Positions 36,840 through 48,266 of a DNA stretch of 56,407 nt are shown here, piece by piece (position 1 is the stretch's first letter; each line of letters starts with the position of its first letter). Origin of the DNA: Methylophilaceae bacterium. Lineage in GTDB: Bacteria; Pseudomonadota; Gammaproteobacteria; Burkholderiales; Methylophilaceae. The position numbers were made by a program, and so were the translations under genes. The DNA lies in assembly GCA_028823485.1 (NCBI GenBank), contig JAPKBG010000015.1, positions 1 to 56,407 of the forward strand, read 5' to 3'. The notes under the pieces were generated by a model. That model saw nothing but the letters and a program-made list of their open reading frames with translations. It was not told the DNA's origin and ran no database searches.

Positions 36840-37856
36840 TTAACGTCTGCTGCGTATTCTAGCGAGTCCAAAACAGAGCCTTGAAAGTTCTAGCCATGCA
36901 TCACCAACCATAATGCCTTTAGCGATTCTATCAATATCACATAGCTTTTGTAAGGCGGCTTCCAATTGCGGCAAACTTAAACGTGATAATGCGTCTTTGG
37001 TTTGCTGTTGCCGGTTACCATAAATACGCGCACTGGTCATCGCGCTATTGATACTTTCCCCATTGGCTTGCGCTCGTTTGACGCGCACCAAAGGGCGTAA
37101 CACCCAGATTAATGGATTCATCACAGCCACTGGCTGTTCACCTTCATCTTGCAAACCTTGCAGGATGCGAGAAGTGCGTTCTGGGTTGCCCGCTAAGACG
37201 GCTTCACCAAGTTTGAACGCATCATAACGTGATACATTCAGCACGCCAGCTTGAATGTCTTCAGCGCTGATTTCACCTTCAGGGTAGAGTAAGCCTAGCT
37301 TTTGAATTTCTTGGTGGGCAGCGAGTAAATTGCCCTCGACTTGATGTGCCATGAACTCCAATGAGGCGTTATCTGCACTTTGGTTTTGTTGCGCTAACCG
37401 CTTTGCTATCCACTGCGGTAACTGTGTAGGTGCAATATCATTTAGCTCGATGACGGTTGCCGCACTTTGTAGTTTGCTAAACCAAATGCTTTTCTTCACT
37501 TCGCGCGCTAAGGTCGGTAGAATAATGATCGTGGTGGTATCAGGTATGATGTTCTCGGCTAGCGCTGCTAGCGCTTTACCACCCTCAACACCGGGTTTAC
37601 CATTGGGAATTGAAATTTCTAACATGCGTTTGGATGCGAAAAGCGATAAAGCTTGCCCGAACTGTTGAATCGATTGCCAGTTGAAATTACGCTCGATAAT
37701 AAAGTTAGTGCGCTCTTCTGCACCATCTTTTCTGGCAGCTTGCCTAATGGCATCTAAACATTCACTTTTCCCTAAAGGTTCGTCGCCCATTAATACGTAA
37801 ATAGGTGATAGAGTTTTGTTTAAGTGTTGCTGTAGTTGCGCTTGAGCTAACTGCAT
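36840..37856 (-). CDS. holA: DNA polymerase III delta subunit
   Basis: Clamp-loader subunit that opens the beta clamp. The 338-residue protein begins MQLAQAQLQQHLNKTLSPIYVLMGDEPLGKSE, with the family's modified P-loop-like GDEP region. KPGVEGGKALAAL, AREVKKSIWFSKLQ and the C-terminal LPQLEAALQKLCDIDRIAKG with a final Arg-rich end follow. Order lptE-holA is typical and the two genes are 38 bp apart. Intact. Confidence 0.9.
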   Translation of the reverse strand: MQLAQAQLQQHLNKTLSPIYVLMGDEPLGKSECLDAIRQAARKDGAEERTNFIIERNFNWQSIQQFGQALSLFASKRMLEISIPNGKPGVEGGKALAALAENIIPDTTTIIILPTLAREVKKSIWFSKLQSAATVIELNDIAPTQLPQWIAKRLAQQNQSADNASLEFMAHQVEGNLLAAHQEIQKLGLLYPEGEISAEDIQAGVLNVSRYDAFKLGEAVLAGNPERTSRILQGLQDEGEQPVAVMNPLIWVLRPLVRVKRAQANGESINSAMTSARIYGNRQQQTKDALSRLSLPQLEAALQKLCDIDRIAKGIMVGDAWLELSRLCFGLARIRSRR

Positions 37857-37894
37857 GGGGTTTGTCTGATCACACTCTAATTATTTAAATCGTA

Positions 37895-38389
37895 TTATTG
37901 CGTACGGCCTTTTAAAGCAGACAGTCTACGCATCACACCAATAGTGACATCTTTTTCCATGCCTTGATTTAATTTTAACTCTTCTGTATTTTTTGCTAAA
38001 AGGTTAGCATTGTCAAAGGTGTAATCTCTTCTTGATTCAATGGTGTTAACTTGGCTCCATGTCGCTTGGCCTAATAGTTTTGTTCGGTAATGTACGCGGT
38101 AGAACAGTTCGTATTCGTTAACAGTACCAGTGCCCGCTAACGATAGAATGCGTTTCTCATTTTCTTCTCCGATTAACTCAAGCTGTAGTTCAGCACCTTC
38201 AGTAGATGGCAATAATTTAATATCACTGGCTTTTAAATATTTTTTAAGGTCTTTAGAAATGATCAATGTATTGCCGCTAATGAAAATGGATTCGAACGGG
38301 ATATCACTTGGTCCACGCAAATGAAAGCCGCAAGCGGTTAAACCAACTACGATGAGCGATATGAAGCAGAAATGAGTTATTGACCGCAA
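37895..38389 (-). CDS. lptE: LPS-assembly lipoprotein LptE
   Basis: LptE plugs the LptD barrel in the outer membrane during LPS insertion. The 164-residue protein has a lipoprotein signal with lipobox LTAC (Cys near residue 20), then GFHLRGPSDIPFESIFISG, the usual LptE start of the mature part, and conserved strands up to RRLSAL. It lies 3 bp after leuS on the same strand. Its partner LptD is encoded at 45.8-48.3 kb in this window. Confidence 0.92.
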   Translation of the reverse strand: MRSITHFCFISLIVVGLTACGFHLRGPSDIPFESIFISGNTLIISKDLKKYLKASDIKLLPSTEGAELQLELIGEENEKRILSLAGTGTVNEYELFYRVHYRTKLLGQATWSQVNTIESRRDYTFDNANLLAKNTEELKLNQGMEKDVTIGVMRRLSALKGRTQ

Positions 38390-38392
38390 GGT

Positions 38393-41011
38393 TTATCCAA
38401 TCACGACATTAATGAGTTTTTTGGGTACAACAATGATTTTACGCACACTTTTGCCATCTACCAAGAATTTCGTGACGCATTCTTGTGTCACGACTAATGC
38501 TTCGATTTCTGCTTTGCTGGTGTCTGGTGACACAACAAGGTCACCACGTAATTTACCATTCACTTGAATCATGAGTTTGACTTCATCTTGCACCATAGCA
38601 GAGGCTAGTGCTGCAGGCCAGCTAGCATTAAGAATGTCATCACCATAGCCAAGTTCATTCCATAATGTTTGTGCAATATGTGGCGCTAATGGCGAGAGTA
38701 AACGCAACAGAATAGAGAAGCCTTCGTGGGCAACACTTTGCCAGTTCTCTTCTGCTTCTTTTTGCATTTTTTCTAAAGTGTTTAATAGCTTCATGCCGCC
38801 AGAGGCAACGGTATTAAACTGCTGGCGCTCTAAATCGTAGCTGGCTTGTTTCAAGCCTAAGTGAATCTCGCGTCTTGCTTCAGCTAACTTGCTGCTGAGT
38901 TTCGTTGACACTCCAGTTTTGGCTTCTGTTGAAAGTGCGTAACCAAAGTTCCATACGCGTTTTAAGTAACGATGAGAGCCTTCAACTGCACTATCAGACC
39001 ACTCTAAGGTTTGTTCTGGAGGTGCAGCAAACATCATAAAGAAACGGGCGGTATCTGCACCGTATTGCTCAATCAGCGACTGAGGGTCAACACCATTACG
39101 TTTTGATTTCGACATGGTACCCATGCCTTGGAAATCAACAGGCTTGCCATCAGCGAATAAAGTTGCACCAGTAGTTTTGCCTTGTTCATCATGGATGAGT
39201 TCAACTTCATCAGGTGCGTAGTATTCAATGCCGCCTTTATCCGTGCGACGAGAGAAGATATGGTTTAGCACCATACCTTGCGTTAATAGGTTCGCAAATG
39301 GCTCGTCGTAATCGACCAAGCCTAAGTCACGCATCACTTTGCTCCAGAATCGTGAGTAAAGTAAATGCAGAATGGCGTGCTCAATACCGCCGATATATTG
39401 ATCGACTTGCATCCAGTGATTGGTTTCAGCATTGACCATGGCGTTATCATCATGTCCACTAGCATAACGTGCGTAATACCAGCTAGAGTCCACAAAGGTA
39501 TCCATGGTATCGGTTTCACGTTTCGCTGGTTTGCCACAGCTAGGGCATGCACAATTGATAAAGCTGTCTAGTGTTTTAAGTGGATTGCCTGAACCGTCTG
39601 GCACACAGTCTTCTGGTAACTTAACTGGTAATTGATCATCAGGCACTGGCACATCGCCACAGTCGTCACAATGAATGATAGGAATAGGGCAGCCCCAGAA
39701 ACGTTGGCGTGAAACACCCCAGTCGCGTAAACGCCAGTTGGTTTGTTTTTCGCCCAAGTCTTTTGCGGTTAAATCAGCAGCAATGGCATCAACAGCCGCT
39801 TCGTAAGCTAAGCCATCGTATTTGCCTGAGTGGATACAGGTGGCTTTTGCTTTTTCGCCATACCATGCTTGCCAAGCTGCATCTGAGAATTCAGTATCAT
39901 CAGCCGCAATCACTTGTTTAATGGCTAAGTCATATTTTTTAGCAAAACCAAAGTCACGTTCATCATGTGCAGGTACGGCCATGACAGCACCATCGCCATA
40001 CGTCATCAGCACGTAATTACCAACCCATACTGACACTTGTTCACCAGTGAGTGGGTGTGTGACCGTTAGGCCAGTATCCATGCCTTCTTTTTCCATGGTT
40101 GCCATATCGGCTTCTGACATAGAGCCTGTTTTACATTTTTCAATAAAAGCAGTGAGTTTGGGTTTGTTTTTTGCAGCGAGTGTGGCCAGTGGGTGCTCTG
40201 GCGCGACCGCGCAGAACGTCACCCCCATAATGGTGTCAGCACGGGTGGTAAATACCCACATTTTTCCATTATCAATCAGTGCATCATTCTCGTCTTTAAT
40301 ATCGTGCGTAAAGGCAAAGCGAACACCAATACTTTTACCAATCCAATTGGCTTGCATGGTTTTAACGCGCTCAGGCCAGCCTGTGAGTTGGTCTAAATCA
40401 CAAAGTAATTGCTCAGCATAGCTGGTGATATTGAGGTAGTAGCCAGGAATTTCACGTTTTTCTACTGGCGCGCCTGTGCGCCAGCCTTTGCCGTCAATGA
40501 CTTGTTCGTTTGCTAGGACTGTTTGGTCAACAGGATCCCAGTTTACAGTTTGTGTTTTTTTATAAGCGATGCCTTTTTCTAGCATGCGTAAGAACAGCCA
40601 CTGGTTCCATTTGTAATACTCAGGCTGACAAGTCGCAAACTCACGTGACCAATCAATGCCGAAGCCTAGTGACTTAAGTTGCGTACGCATGTAGTCAATG
40701 TTTTCATACGTCCATTTGGCAGGCGGCACGCTGTTTTTAATCGCTGCATTCTCAGCAGGTAAGCCAAACGCATCCCAACCCATCGGTTGCAATACATTAA
40801 ACCCTTTCATATGGTGATAACGGCTTAGGACATCACCAATCGTGTAGTTACGCACGTGACCCATATGCAGCTTGCCGCTAGGGTAGGGGAACATGGAAAG
40901 GCAGTAATACTTTGGCTTGTCGCTATCAGCATTCGCTTTAAACGACTCCTGTTCATTCCAATGTTGTTGGGCGTTTTGTTCGATTTCTTTGAAAGGATAT
41001 TGCTGTTGCAT
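38393..41011 (-). CDS. leuS: Leucyl-tRNA synthetase
   Basis: Class Ia synthetase for tRNA-Leu. The 872 residues contain the HIGH motif as HMGH (in [19 protein letters not shown], about 40-58), the editing domain [20 protein letters not shown] (about 253-272), a zinc-type Cys cluster ([15 protein letters not shown]) and the KMSKS loop as [13 protein letters not shown] (about 628-640). The C-terminal [11 protein letters not shown] segment is the LeuS signature. Intact, and followed by lptE in the usual order. Confidence 0.98.
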   Translation of the reverse strand: MQQQYPFKEIEQNAQQHWNEQESFKANADSDKPKYYCLSMFPYPSGKLHMGHVRNYTIGDVLSRYHHMKGFNVLQPMGWDAFGLPAENAAIKNSVPPAKWTYENIDYMRTQLKSLGFGIDWSREFATCQPEYYKWNQWLFLRMLEKGIAYKKTQTVNWDPVDQTVLANEQVIDGKGWRTGAPVEKREIPGYYLNITSYAEQLLCDLDQLTGWPERVKTMQANWIGKSIGVRFAFTHDIKDENDALIDNGKMWVFTTRADTIMGVTFCAVAPEHPLATLAAKNKPKLTAFIEKCKTGSMSEADMATMEKEGMDTGLTVTHPLTGEQVSVWVGNYVLMTYGDGAVMAVPAHDERDFGFAKKYDLAIKQVIAADDTEFSDAAWQAWYGEKAKATCIHSGKYDGLAYEAAVDAIAADLTAKDLGEKQTNWRLRDWGVSRQRFWGCPIPIIHCDDCGDVPVPDDQLPVKLPEDCVPDGSGNPLKTLDSFINCACPSCGKPAKRETDTMDTFVDSSWYYARYASGHDDNAMVNAETNHWMQVDQYIGGIEHAILHLLYSRFWSKVMRDLGLVDYDEPFANLLTQGMVLNHIFSRRTDKGGIEYYAPDEVELIHDEQGKTTGATLFADGKPVDFQGMGTMSKSKRNGVDPQSLIEQYGADTARFFMMFAAPPEQTLEWSDSAVEGSHRYLKRVWNFGYALSTEAKTGVSTKLSSKLAEARREIHLGLKQASYDLERQQFNTVASGGMKLLNTLEKMQKEAEENWQSVAHEGFSILLRLLSPLAPHIAQTLWNELGYGDDILNASWPAALASAMVQDEVKLMIQVNGKLRGDLVVSPDTSKAEIEALVVTQECVTKFLVDGKSVRKIIVVPKKLINVVIG

Positions 41012-41111
41012 GGTGATATGAGAGCGTTTTTAGTAAAAGCGATATTATACTTCAAGGCCACCCCTTTAACATTGCTAATAGCAAGCGCTCAAAATCTTAA
41101 TCGACTTGATT

Positions 41112-41894
41112 TTAAACCGGTGCGACTAAGTTGCGGTAAGCATGCCAACTGGCGTGCCCAATAATTGGCATGGTGATGATGAGCCCAACAAAGTGTGTGG
41201 CAAAGCCAATCGCAACCAATAGTACAATCGTGAAAGCCCATAGCAACATTGGAAAAAAGTTTCTTGTGACAGCGAGTAGACTGGCAATGGCCGCGGTGAC
41301 CGCATCTGTTTGCCGGTCGGCCATGAGTGGAATAGTAATGACGCTGACGGCATAGACAAAAGCAGCGAAAAAGCCACCGACCGCAAAGTAAACAGCGGCG
41401 AAAATAGGTTATTCGAAAGCAATCACTGCTTTAACTATTTCTAAAAAAGTAGGGAGCCCACCTTGGAAAAACAAGGTAAAAATGACCAATGATGCACGTG
41501 CCCAAATCAATAAAAGTACAACAAGGATGCCAGCAAAGATGCCCACATTCATGAGGTTAGTACGCCATGCCGTTAAGCTGGGGATAAGCGTTGGGTTTTC
41601 TTCCCGCTCCATACGGCGGCTTAAGTCGTAAAGCCCCATGGCTAGGAATGGGCCTAGTAGCAGAAAGCCTGTAGACAGTGATGGTAAAAGCCAGCTGGCT
41701 TCAAATAGGGCGGCATTCATCATGATGCCAGCAGAGGCAAAAACCAACCCATAGAATAGACTGGCAAACTTGGCTTGACGTAAGTCCGCTAAGCTATGTT
41801 TTAACCAATCGATGATGTCGCGAGGTTTAATGGTGCGAATAATGGGAAAGCCATGCGCTAGGCTCTCACTACCCAGTATTTTATTTTCGCTCAT
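41112..41894 (-). pseudogene. DUF2189 membrane protein with one internal stop
   Basis: A 260-codon frame for a polytopic protein of DUF2189: the start MSENKILGSESLAHGFPIIR, WLKHSLADLRQAKFASLFYG, about six membrane helices, and the C-terminal VGLIITMPIIGHASWHAYRNLV. The only lesion is TAA 41409-41411, between VKAVIAFE and PIFAAVYFAVGGFF. Without it the frame would be complete, so a base-call error or very recent loss is possible. The second part alone (from MADRQ, 41324) cannot make the full set of helices. Function of the family is unknown. Confidence 0.8.
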
Positions 41895-41900
41895 TAGTTA

Positions 41901-41954
41901 ATCCCTGTATCAACAAAGCCTTTTATTTAATAAGGTTTATTTATACAGGGGGAT
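41901..41954. repeat. Long inverted repeat between adk and the DUF2189 gene
   Basis: ATCCCTGTAT (41901-41910) faces ATACAGGGGGAT (41943-41954), with an inner AT-rich palindrome (AGCCTTTTATTTAATAAGGTTT-like). On the reverse strand it lies directly after the adk stop. It may be an adk terminator without a U-tract or a structured leader for the DUF2189 gene. Confidence 0.5.
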
Positions 41955-41961
41955 GAATTGC

Positions 41962-42636
<675 letters not shown>

Positions 42637-42683
42637 TTAGTCAAGAAGGTTTAATTATTCAACTGAAATTATAGCAGTCTACG

Positions 42684-43460
42684 TTAGAGATAGTTAGTGA
42701 TGGCGACAAAGTCAGCAACGCTTAAGTTTTCTGCTCTTTGCTGAGCATCAATGTCTAGTTGGTTAAAATCATCATCATTTAAAAAGGGCTTTAGCGTGTT
42801 GCGAATGGTTTTACGGCGCTGTGAAAAAGCGGCTAAAACTACTTTTGACAGTAAGTCGGTATCTTTTGCGACAAAAGGTAGCTTTGCATGCGGAATACAA
42901 CGTACAAAAGCAGACTCTACTTTTGGTGCTGGATTGAACGCTTCTGGCGGAACGGTGATGAGATATTCCATGTGCAAATAATATTGCAACATCACACTAA
43001 GTCGACCATAAGCAGATGTTGAGGGCTCGGCAACCATGCGCTCAACCACTTCTTTTTGCAGCATAAAATGCATGTCTTGTATGCTGGACAAGTTCTTAAG
43101 TAAGTGGAAAAGAATTGGCGTTGAAATGTTATAAGGCAAATTGCCTGTAATGCGAAGTTGTTCGCCTAGCTCAGAAAAATCGAATTTCAGCGCATCAACA
43201 TTGTGGATGATCAGGTTGTTCTTTTCATACGAAGGCATTTTGTATTCAACATTCATCCAACTGACGATATCTCGATCAATTTCTACCACGTGTAGTTCTG
43301 TTACGTGACCTAGCAATGGTTTTGTCAGTGCGCCGAGTCCGGGACCAATTTCAATCAGTGTTTGTCCTTCTTGGGGGGCGATGGCATCTACTAGGCTGTT
43401 AATAATGCCTTGATCAGTCAGGAAGTTTTGCCCGAATCTTTTTTTTGCTTGGTGTTTCAT
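42684..43460 (-). CDS. rsmA: 16S rRNA (adenine-1518/1519-N6) dimethyltransferase
   Basis: KsgA-type enzyme that dimethylates two adjacent adenines in the last helix of 16S rRNA. The 258-residue protein shows KRFGQNFLTDQGIINSLVDAI, the SAM-binding IEIGPGLGALTKPLL (about 36-50), EIDRDIVSW, NLPYNISTPILFHLL (catalytic NLPY, about 108-111) and PAPKVESAFVRC. The start overlaps the pdxA stop by 4 bp (ATGA). The order pdxA-rsmA is common. Confidence 0.97.
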   Translation of the reverse strand: MKHQAKKRFGQNFLTDQGIINSLVDAIAPQEGQTLIEIGPGLGALTKPLLGHVTELHVVEIDRDIVSWMNVEYKMPSYEKNNLIIHNVDALKFDFSELGEQLRITGNLPYNISTPILFHLLKNLSSIQDMHFMLQKEVVERMVAEPSTSAYGRLSVMLQYYLHMEYLITVPPEAFNPAPKVESAFVRCIPHAKLPFVAKDTDLLSKVVLAAFSQRRKTIRNTLKPFLNDDDFNQLDIDAQQRAENLSVADFVAITNYL

Positions 43461-44449
43461 TTCGTACTTATTTTGTTGTTAGCTAATTTAATCGCCAGGT
43501 CGGCGGCGGCTAACATGCTGCCGATGTTGATGTTACCTGTGCCAGCTAAATCTAGCGCAGTGCCATGATCGACCGAAGTGCGAATGATAGGTAAGCCTAA
43601 TGTGATGTTGATGCCCTTGCCAAAGGTTGCATGCTTGAGCACAGGTAAGCCTTGGTCGTGGTACATCGCTAATACTGCATCTGCATTTTTTAAATGATGC
43701 TCAGTGAATAAAGTATCAGCGGGAAGGGCGCCAATGAGCTCCATGCCTTCTTTGCGTAAAGATACCAGTACAGGATTAATGGTTGTGATTTCTTCACCAC
43801 CTAAGTAACCATCTTCTCCAGCGTGTGGGTTTAGCCCTGCAATCAGAATGCGTGGATTCTTGATGTTGAACTTGCCTATCAAATCGGCATGTAAAATACG
43901 AATGGTTTTTTCTAATGATTTTTTAGTAATGGCTTTAGCCACCTTCGATAAAGGCAGGTGTGTGGTGGCAAGTGCTACGCGCAGGCCGCCACCTACTAAC
44001 ATCATGACCACCTGTTGTGTATTGGTTCTATCAGCTAAGTATTCGGTGTGGCCAGTGAAGTCAATATCGGCTTCGTTAATGATACCTTTGTGAACCGGTG
44101 CAGTCACAATGGCATCAAAATCGTTGTTCTGACAACCATCGATGGCAGTATTCAGGGTGTTTAATACATATTGGCTATTATTAACATTCAGCTTGCCAGC
44201 AATAACTTTTTCTGTGGTTGGTACATGCAAGACCGATATTGATTGGCTGCGTTGTGTATTTTTTGGATCATATGGCAATAAATTGATATCAATATTAAGC
44301 TGTTTTGCTCTAGCCGCTAGTGCATCTTTATCGCCGATAATAATAATGTCAGCATTAATATTTTGCTGCGCCAACATTAAGCATAGATCAGGGCCTATGC
44401 CCGCAGGCTCGCCGGAAGTAATGGCAATGCGTGGTGTGACTTTTTTCAA
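43457..44449 (-). CDS. pdxA: 4-hydroxythreonine-4-phosphate dehydrogenase
   Basis: NAD-dependent oxidation step in vitamin B6 synthesis. The 330-residue protein starts TPRIAITSGEPAGIGPDL and has TAPVHKGIINEADIDFTGHTEYL (metal His), GLNPHAGEDGYLGGEE and the C-terminal PVLKHATFGKGINITLGLPIIRTSVDHGTALDLAG signature in pieces. Normal length. It lies between surA (41 bp upstream) and rsmA (overlap), the typical lptD-surA-pdxA-rsmA unit. Confidence 0.97.
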   Translation of the reverse strand: MKKVTPRIAITSGEPAGIGPDLCLMLAQQNINADIIIIGDKDALAARAKQLNIDINLLPYDPKNTQRSQSISVLHVPTTEKVIAGKLNVNNSQYVLNTLNTAIDGCQNNDFDAIVTAPVHKGIINEADIDFTGHTEYLADRTNTQQVVMMLVGGGLRVALATTHLPLSKVAKAITKKSLEKTIRILHADLIGKFNIKNPRILIAGLNPHAGEDGYLGGEEITTINPVLVSLRKEGMELIGALPADTLFTEHHLKNADAVLAMYHDQGLPVLKHATFGKGINITLGLPIIRTSVDHGTALDLAGTGNINIGSMLAAADLAIKLANNKISTK

Positions 44450-44490
44450 AATGTGGGTTTAATTCAAGGTTCAGTTTAACAAATGCTTAC

Positions 44491-45825
44491 TTAAAAATTA
44501 TCTTCAAGTCGTAGCTCAACAAAAGCACGGTCGCGGATTTCATGTAGCCAATCTTCATAGGCCTCTTCTGTTTTACGCACATGAATGTCTCTACGCGCTT
44601 TAATGCGAGCAGCTTGGTCAGTCATGTCTTGTTTACGGCGCTCCATAACTTGAATAATATGCCAGCCAAAAGGAGTGCGGGTAGGCTCGCTGATCTCTTC
44701 TGGCGCAAGATTGTTCATGGCTTTCTCAAATTCAGATACTGTATCTCCTGGGTTAACCCAGCCGAGGGTGCCGCCCTCGTTTGCAGAACCATCTTCAGAG
44801 TATTGGCGAGCCAGTTCAGCAAAGTCTTCACCATTATCTAGACGCTCTTTAAGCGCATCCATTTTTTGTTTTGCTTCTTGCTCGGAAACGACCTCATTCA
44901 GTTTAATTAAAATGTGACGTGTATTCGTTTGTTCTACTATCAATGTTGAGTCAGCACTGCGTTTGTCGATTATTTTAACGATATGAAAGCCGATAGGGCT
45001 TCGGATAGGTTTTGAAATCTCACCAACCGTTAAGTCTTTCAATAAATTTAGAAATGCTGGTGGAATTTGGCTGCTATTTCGCCAGCCCATATTGCCACCC
45101 TCAAGTGCATTTTGCGCATCTGAAAAGCTGGCAGAAACCTGTTCAAAAGGTTCTTTTTTGTTAAGTAGGTTTAAAACTTCCTCTACTTTAACGCGCGCCT
45201 TCTCTAAATCGTCTGGTGTGCTTTCTTCTGGCGTTCGAATAAGAATGTGAGCAAGTTCAAATTCTTCTAGTTGCCCACCGGCGCTGTTTTCTTGCGTGGT
45301 TAAGTAATTGTCAACTTCGCCTTCACTCACATTGACGACCCTATTGACTTTGGACTCCTTGAGTCTGGCAATGGTGATTTCATCACGCATGTCTTCACGG
45401 AACTGGTGGTAAGCAATGCCATCATTCTCCAGTGCCGCTTTAAACGCTTCTAGGCTAAGCTGATTTTGATCTGCAATACGCACGATTGTTTTATCTAGCT
45501 GCGTATCATTGACTTTGATACCATTTTCTTTAGCTAATTGTAGTTGTATGCTATCAACGATAAGCCTTTCTAGAATTTGTTTTTGAAGCACGCGTTCTGG
45601 TGGTAGTTGCGCGCCTTTTTTTTGAAGTTGGCTAGAAACGGACAGCACTTTATTGACCAACTCTTGCTCAGTAATAGCATCTTTATCCACGATCGCGACA
45701 ATGCGGTCTAATTTGACGATGTCATTAAGGGCGTAGGCATTGTATGAAAATAAGCCGCTTGCTATCGACAAGCTAATGGTAATAAGAAGTTTTGCTAATG
45801 GGGTTGTTGTGCTGAATAGTTTCAT
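44491..45825 (-). CDS. surA: Periplasmic peptidyl-prolyl isomerase / chaperone SurA
   Basis: Chaperone for outer-membrane proteins. The 444-residue precursor has a signal peptide (LLITISLSIASGLFSYNAYA), the N-terminal SurA domain (LDRIVAIVDKDAITEQEL), and two parvulin domains near 187-290 (FELAHILIRTPEE, GWRNSSQIPPAFL) and 298-400 (TRHILIKLNEVVSEQEA, SEDGSANEGGTLGWVNPG), plus a C-terminal helix. It overlaps lptD by 4 bp, so the pair is probably translated together, matching their shared role in outer-membrane assembly. Confidence 0.97.
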   Translation of the reverse strand: MKLFSTTTPLAKLLITISLSIASGLFSYNAYALNDIVKLDRIVAIVDKDAITEQELVNKVLSVSSQLQKKGAQLPPERVLQKQILERLIVDSIQLQLAKENGIKVNDTQLDKTIVRIADQNQLSLEAFKAALENDGIAYHQFREDMRDEITIARLKESKVNRVVNVSEGEVDNYLTTQENSAGGQLEEFELAHILIRTPEESTPDDLEKARVKVEEVLNLLNKKEPFEQVSASFSDAQNALEGGNMGWRNSSQIPPAFLNLLKDLTVGEISKPIRSPIGFHIVKIIDKRSADSTLIVEQTNTRHILIKLNEVVSEQEAKQKMDALKERLDNGEDFAELARQYSEDGSANEGGTLGWVNPGDTVSEFEKAMNNLAPEEISEPTRTPFGWHIIQVMERRKQDMTDQAARIKARRDIHVRKTEEAYEDWLHEIRDRAFVELRLEDNF

Positions 45826-48266
45826 CGTTTGTAGTTTTGTTGCCTATAAATGTCTGGAAGTTCGCTGGAGCTTAAGTATCCAGGAATGTCACGTCTTAGT
45901 AAGTTTAATGGGTTGGAGCCAATAGAACTGAGCCCACCTAATTCAAGTTGGAAGAAGAAGCCATAGTTGGCATCTGCTGTTGCTGTTTCTACGCGTTGCA
46001 TCACTGCCCTAGCCTGCCAACAGCCTGCATCATATTCTAGTCCTGCTAAGCTTTCAATGAGTGTTTTATCACGAATTGAGTAATTGAGTCGACCAACGCC
46101 ATACCATCCGCGGCCTAATGGCCATTGTCCTGATGCATTTATTTGCTCTAAAAATGCTTCTGTATAGCGATAGCCAGCATTAATCAACTTACCAGGTTCT
46201 GAGTTGTAACGGGCCAGTAAATTTGTCCTTACCATGCCGCTTTTATCAGTGTTGTATTGCCAAAAAGCATCTAGGTTCCATTTGTTATTAAGGCGTGCTG
46301 TCATCGCTGCAATAATATCTGAAGAGTTATCTTCAGATATAAGGGATCCTGGCAGAGTGACTTCTTGATCGTCAAAGTAGTAACGTTGACCAATGGTTGT
46401 AGAAAAACGTTCAACACCTGTATTGCTACCGATTATTCTTGATGTCATGGCTAAAGTGAGCTGATTGGCGTTGTTGACTCTATCGCCACCAGTGAATTGA
46501 TTCTCGCTGAACAAAGTGGTCATGTTTAACGTAGCAACACCTGTGTCGAAGACGGGTAGCAGGTCTTGATTTTTATTGGGAATGTTGACATAAAACAAAC
46601 GTGGCTCTATGGTTTGAATATAACTGTTTTCAACAACATTTAAATTGCGTTCAAAATACAAACCGCTATCCAAGCTAAAAATTGGCAAGGTGCGCGTAGT
46701 CGAGTTGTTGCTAATACTTTGCCCATTAACGCTAAAGTTATTATCATTTAATCCATAGTAGGTCGAGTGCACGCCAAATTTCGGTGTGATGAAGCCATAT
46801 GATGTTGTAAACGGGGCGCTAATACTTGGGTAAACGGTTAGGCGGTTACCTGTTGCCGCTGTAGGGGCGTCTTTGTTTCGATCAAAGTAGGTATATTGAC
46901 TATAAAAATTTGTTTGTACATTATCCCAGTCCTTTTCAGCAGTTAGTGTTAACTGAGGAAGTCGTTCATACGGATAGCTGAGTTTATCCAGTGTTTGGTA
47001 TTTTTGCACTAAGCCGCTAAATCTCCATACGTCACCAATATAATCCACTCGGCCACCCTGACCTAAATTCACTTGACTGGTGGTAATGATACGGGTGGAC
47101 ATATCCGAGAAGTATTCGTCATCAGATACTTTTTCAATATTATAGCCGCCGTACCAGCCATTGCCGAACGAGTGTGTGTGGCTAAGATTGGCAAAGTAAC
47201 GTTGTTGGCCAGATAGGCTGTCATTGTTTAGGTATTCAATACTGCTTGTACCCGAGTAGCTCGGATCTAGGTATTGGAAAGTGCCGCGCATTTGCACGCC
47301 ACGGCGACTCAAATATCGCAAACCTAATGTTGCATCTTTGTTCGGTGCAATATTCCAGTAGTATGGAATTGATGTTTCAAAGCCGCTTCGACTGGTCGAG
47401 CCAAATGTTGGCGCAAGAAAACCAGATTTTCGCTCTTTGCTTAAAGAGAAATTCATATAAGGAGCATAAAGCAATGGTACGCCTTTGAACTCAATATAAG
47501 CATTTTTTGCAGACCCTGACTCTGCGAAAGTGTCTAGCTCAATTTCATTGGCTTTAATATACCAGTCATCAACACCTGCTTCACATGTGGTGTAGCGTAC
47601 TTTTTTTAAACGCTTTTTAGATGCGCCTTCAAATAATATAGCTTTAGCATGAGCTCTGGACGAGTTGAATTTAGGGTCAATATGCTGGTCAGCCGCAGTG
47701 GGAGGGTTGCGATAGTTGTCTTGATATAGCCTGGGGTCGTCAGTCAATGCGGTTTGTGTATTGAGTAGTTTTGATTGCGCATAAACGTTAGAGTTATATG
47801 ATTGGCTTTTGCTGCCTCCGTTTCGACGGGCTTGTTTTTTTAACGTAATATCTGCATTGTTTATTCTGCCAATCATCTCTGTTAAATGCATGTTTAATGC
47901 AGGGCCTTTGATTTCACTATCGGCTAAGTCGACACGAACATTACCTGTTGCTATTAACTCATCATTAAAGGTATTGAATTCTACTGTATCTCCATATATT
48001 GTTTGGTCATCTCTAGTGATGACAGCATGACCGGAAGCAATGATTTTTCTATCCAGATGCAAAGCTAGGTTGATGGCTTCAATTTTAACAGCGCCAGGAA
48101 GCGCGGTGGGCTGCACTGTTTCTGGCACTTTAAAAAGCTCGCGCGTCAGGGTTCCAGCCTGTGAAGCAACACAGTAACTCATTAAATAGATGGTGACGGC
48201 ATTAGCAATCAGTTGCTTAGAACGTTTTTTATGAGAACGCTTTATGTTTGTGTTGTGGGTTGTCAA
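45822..48266 (-). CDS. lptD: LPS-assembly outer-membrane protein LptD
   Basis: Barrel half of the LPS translocon. The 814-residue precursor has a signal (core VTIYLMSYCVASQA), an OstA/LptA-like N-domain (INLALHLDRKIIASGHAVI, VEFNTFNDELIATGNVRVD) and a C-terminal beta-barrel ending in a YDAGCWQARAV block. I see only two cysteines in the mature chain (about 228 and 749), enough for one N-to-C disulfide rather than the two pairs known in E. coli. The periplasmic isomerase DsbC, which would rearrange such bonds, is encoded at 55.6 kb. Confidence 0.95.
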   Translation of the reverse strand: MTTHNTNIKRSHKKRSKQLIANAVTIYLMSYCVASQAGTLTRELFKVPETVQPTALPGAVKIEAINLALHLDRKIIASGHAVITRDDQTIYGDTVEFNTFNDELIATGNVRVDLADSEIKGPALNMHLTEMIGRINNADITLKKQARRNGGSKSQSYNSNVYAQSKLLNTQTALTDDPRLYQDNYRNPPTAADQHIDPKFNSSRAHAKAILFEGASKKRLKKVRYTTCEAGVDDWYIKANEIELDTFAESGSAKNAYIEFKGVPLLYAPYMNFSLSKERKSGFLAPTFGSTSRSGFETSIPYYWNIAPNKDATLGLRYLSRRGVQMRGTFQYLDPSYSGTSSIEYLNNDSLSGQQRYFANLSHTHSFGNGWYGGYNIEKVSDDEYFSDMSTRIITTSQVNLGQGGRVDYIGDVWRFSGLVQKYQTLDKLSYPYERLPQLTLTAEKDWDNVQTNFYSQYTYFDRNKDAPTAATGNRLTVYPSISAPFTTSYGFITPKFGVHSTYYGLNDNNFSVNGQSISNNSTTRTLPIFSLDSGLYFERNLNVVENSYIQTIEPRLFYVNIPNKNQDLLPVFDTGVATLNMTTLFSENQFTGGDRVNNANQLTLAMTSRIIGSNTGVERFSTTIGQRYYFDDQEVTLPGSLISEDNSSDIIAAMTARLNNKWNLDAFWQYNTDKSGMVRTNLLARYNSEPGKLINAGYRYTEAFLEQINASGQWPLGRGWYGVGRLNYSIRDKTLIESLAGLEYDAGCWQARAVMQRVETATADANYGFFFQLELGGLSSIGSNPLNLLRRDIPGYLSSSELPDIYRQQNYKR

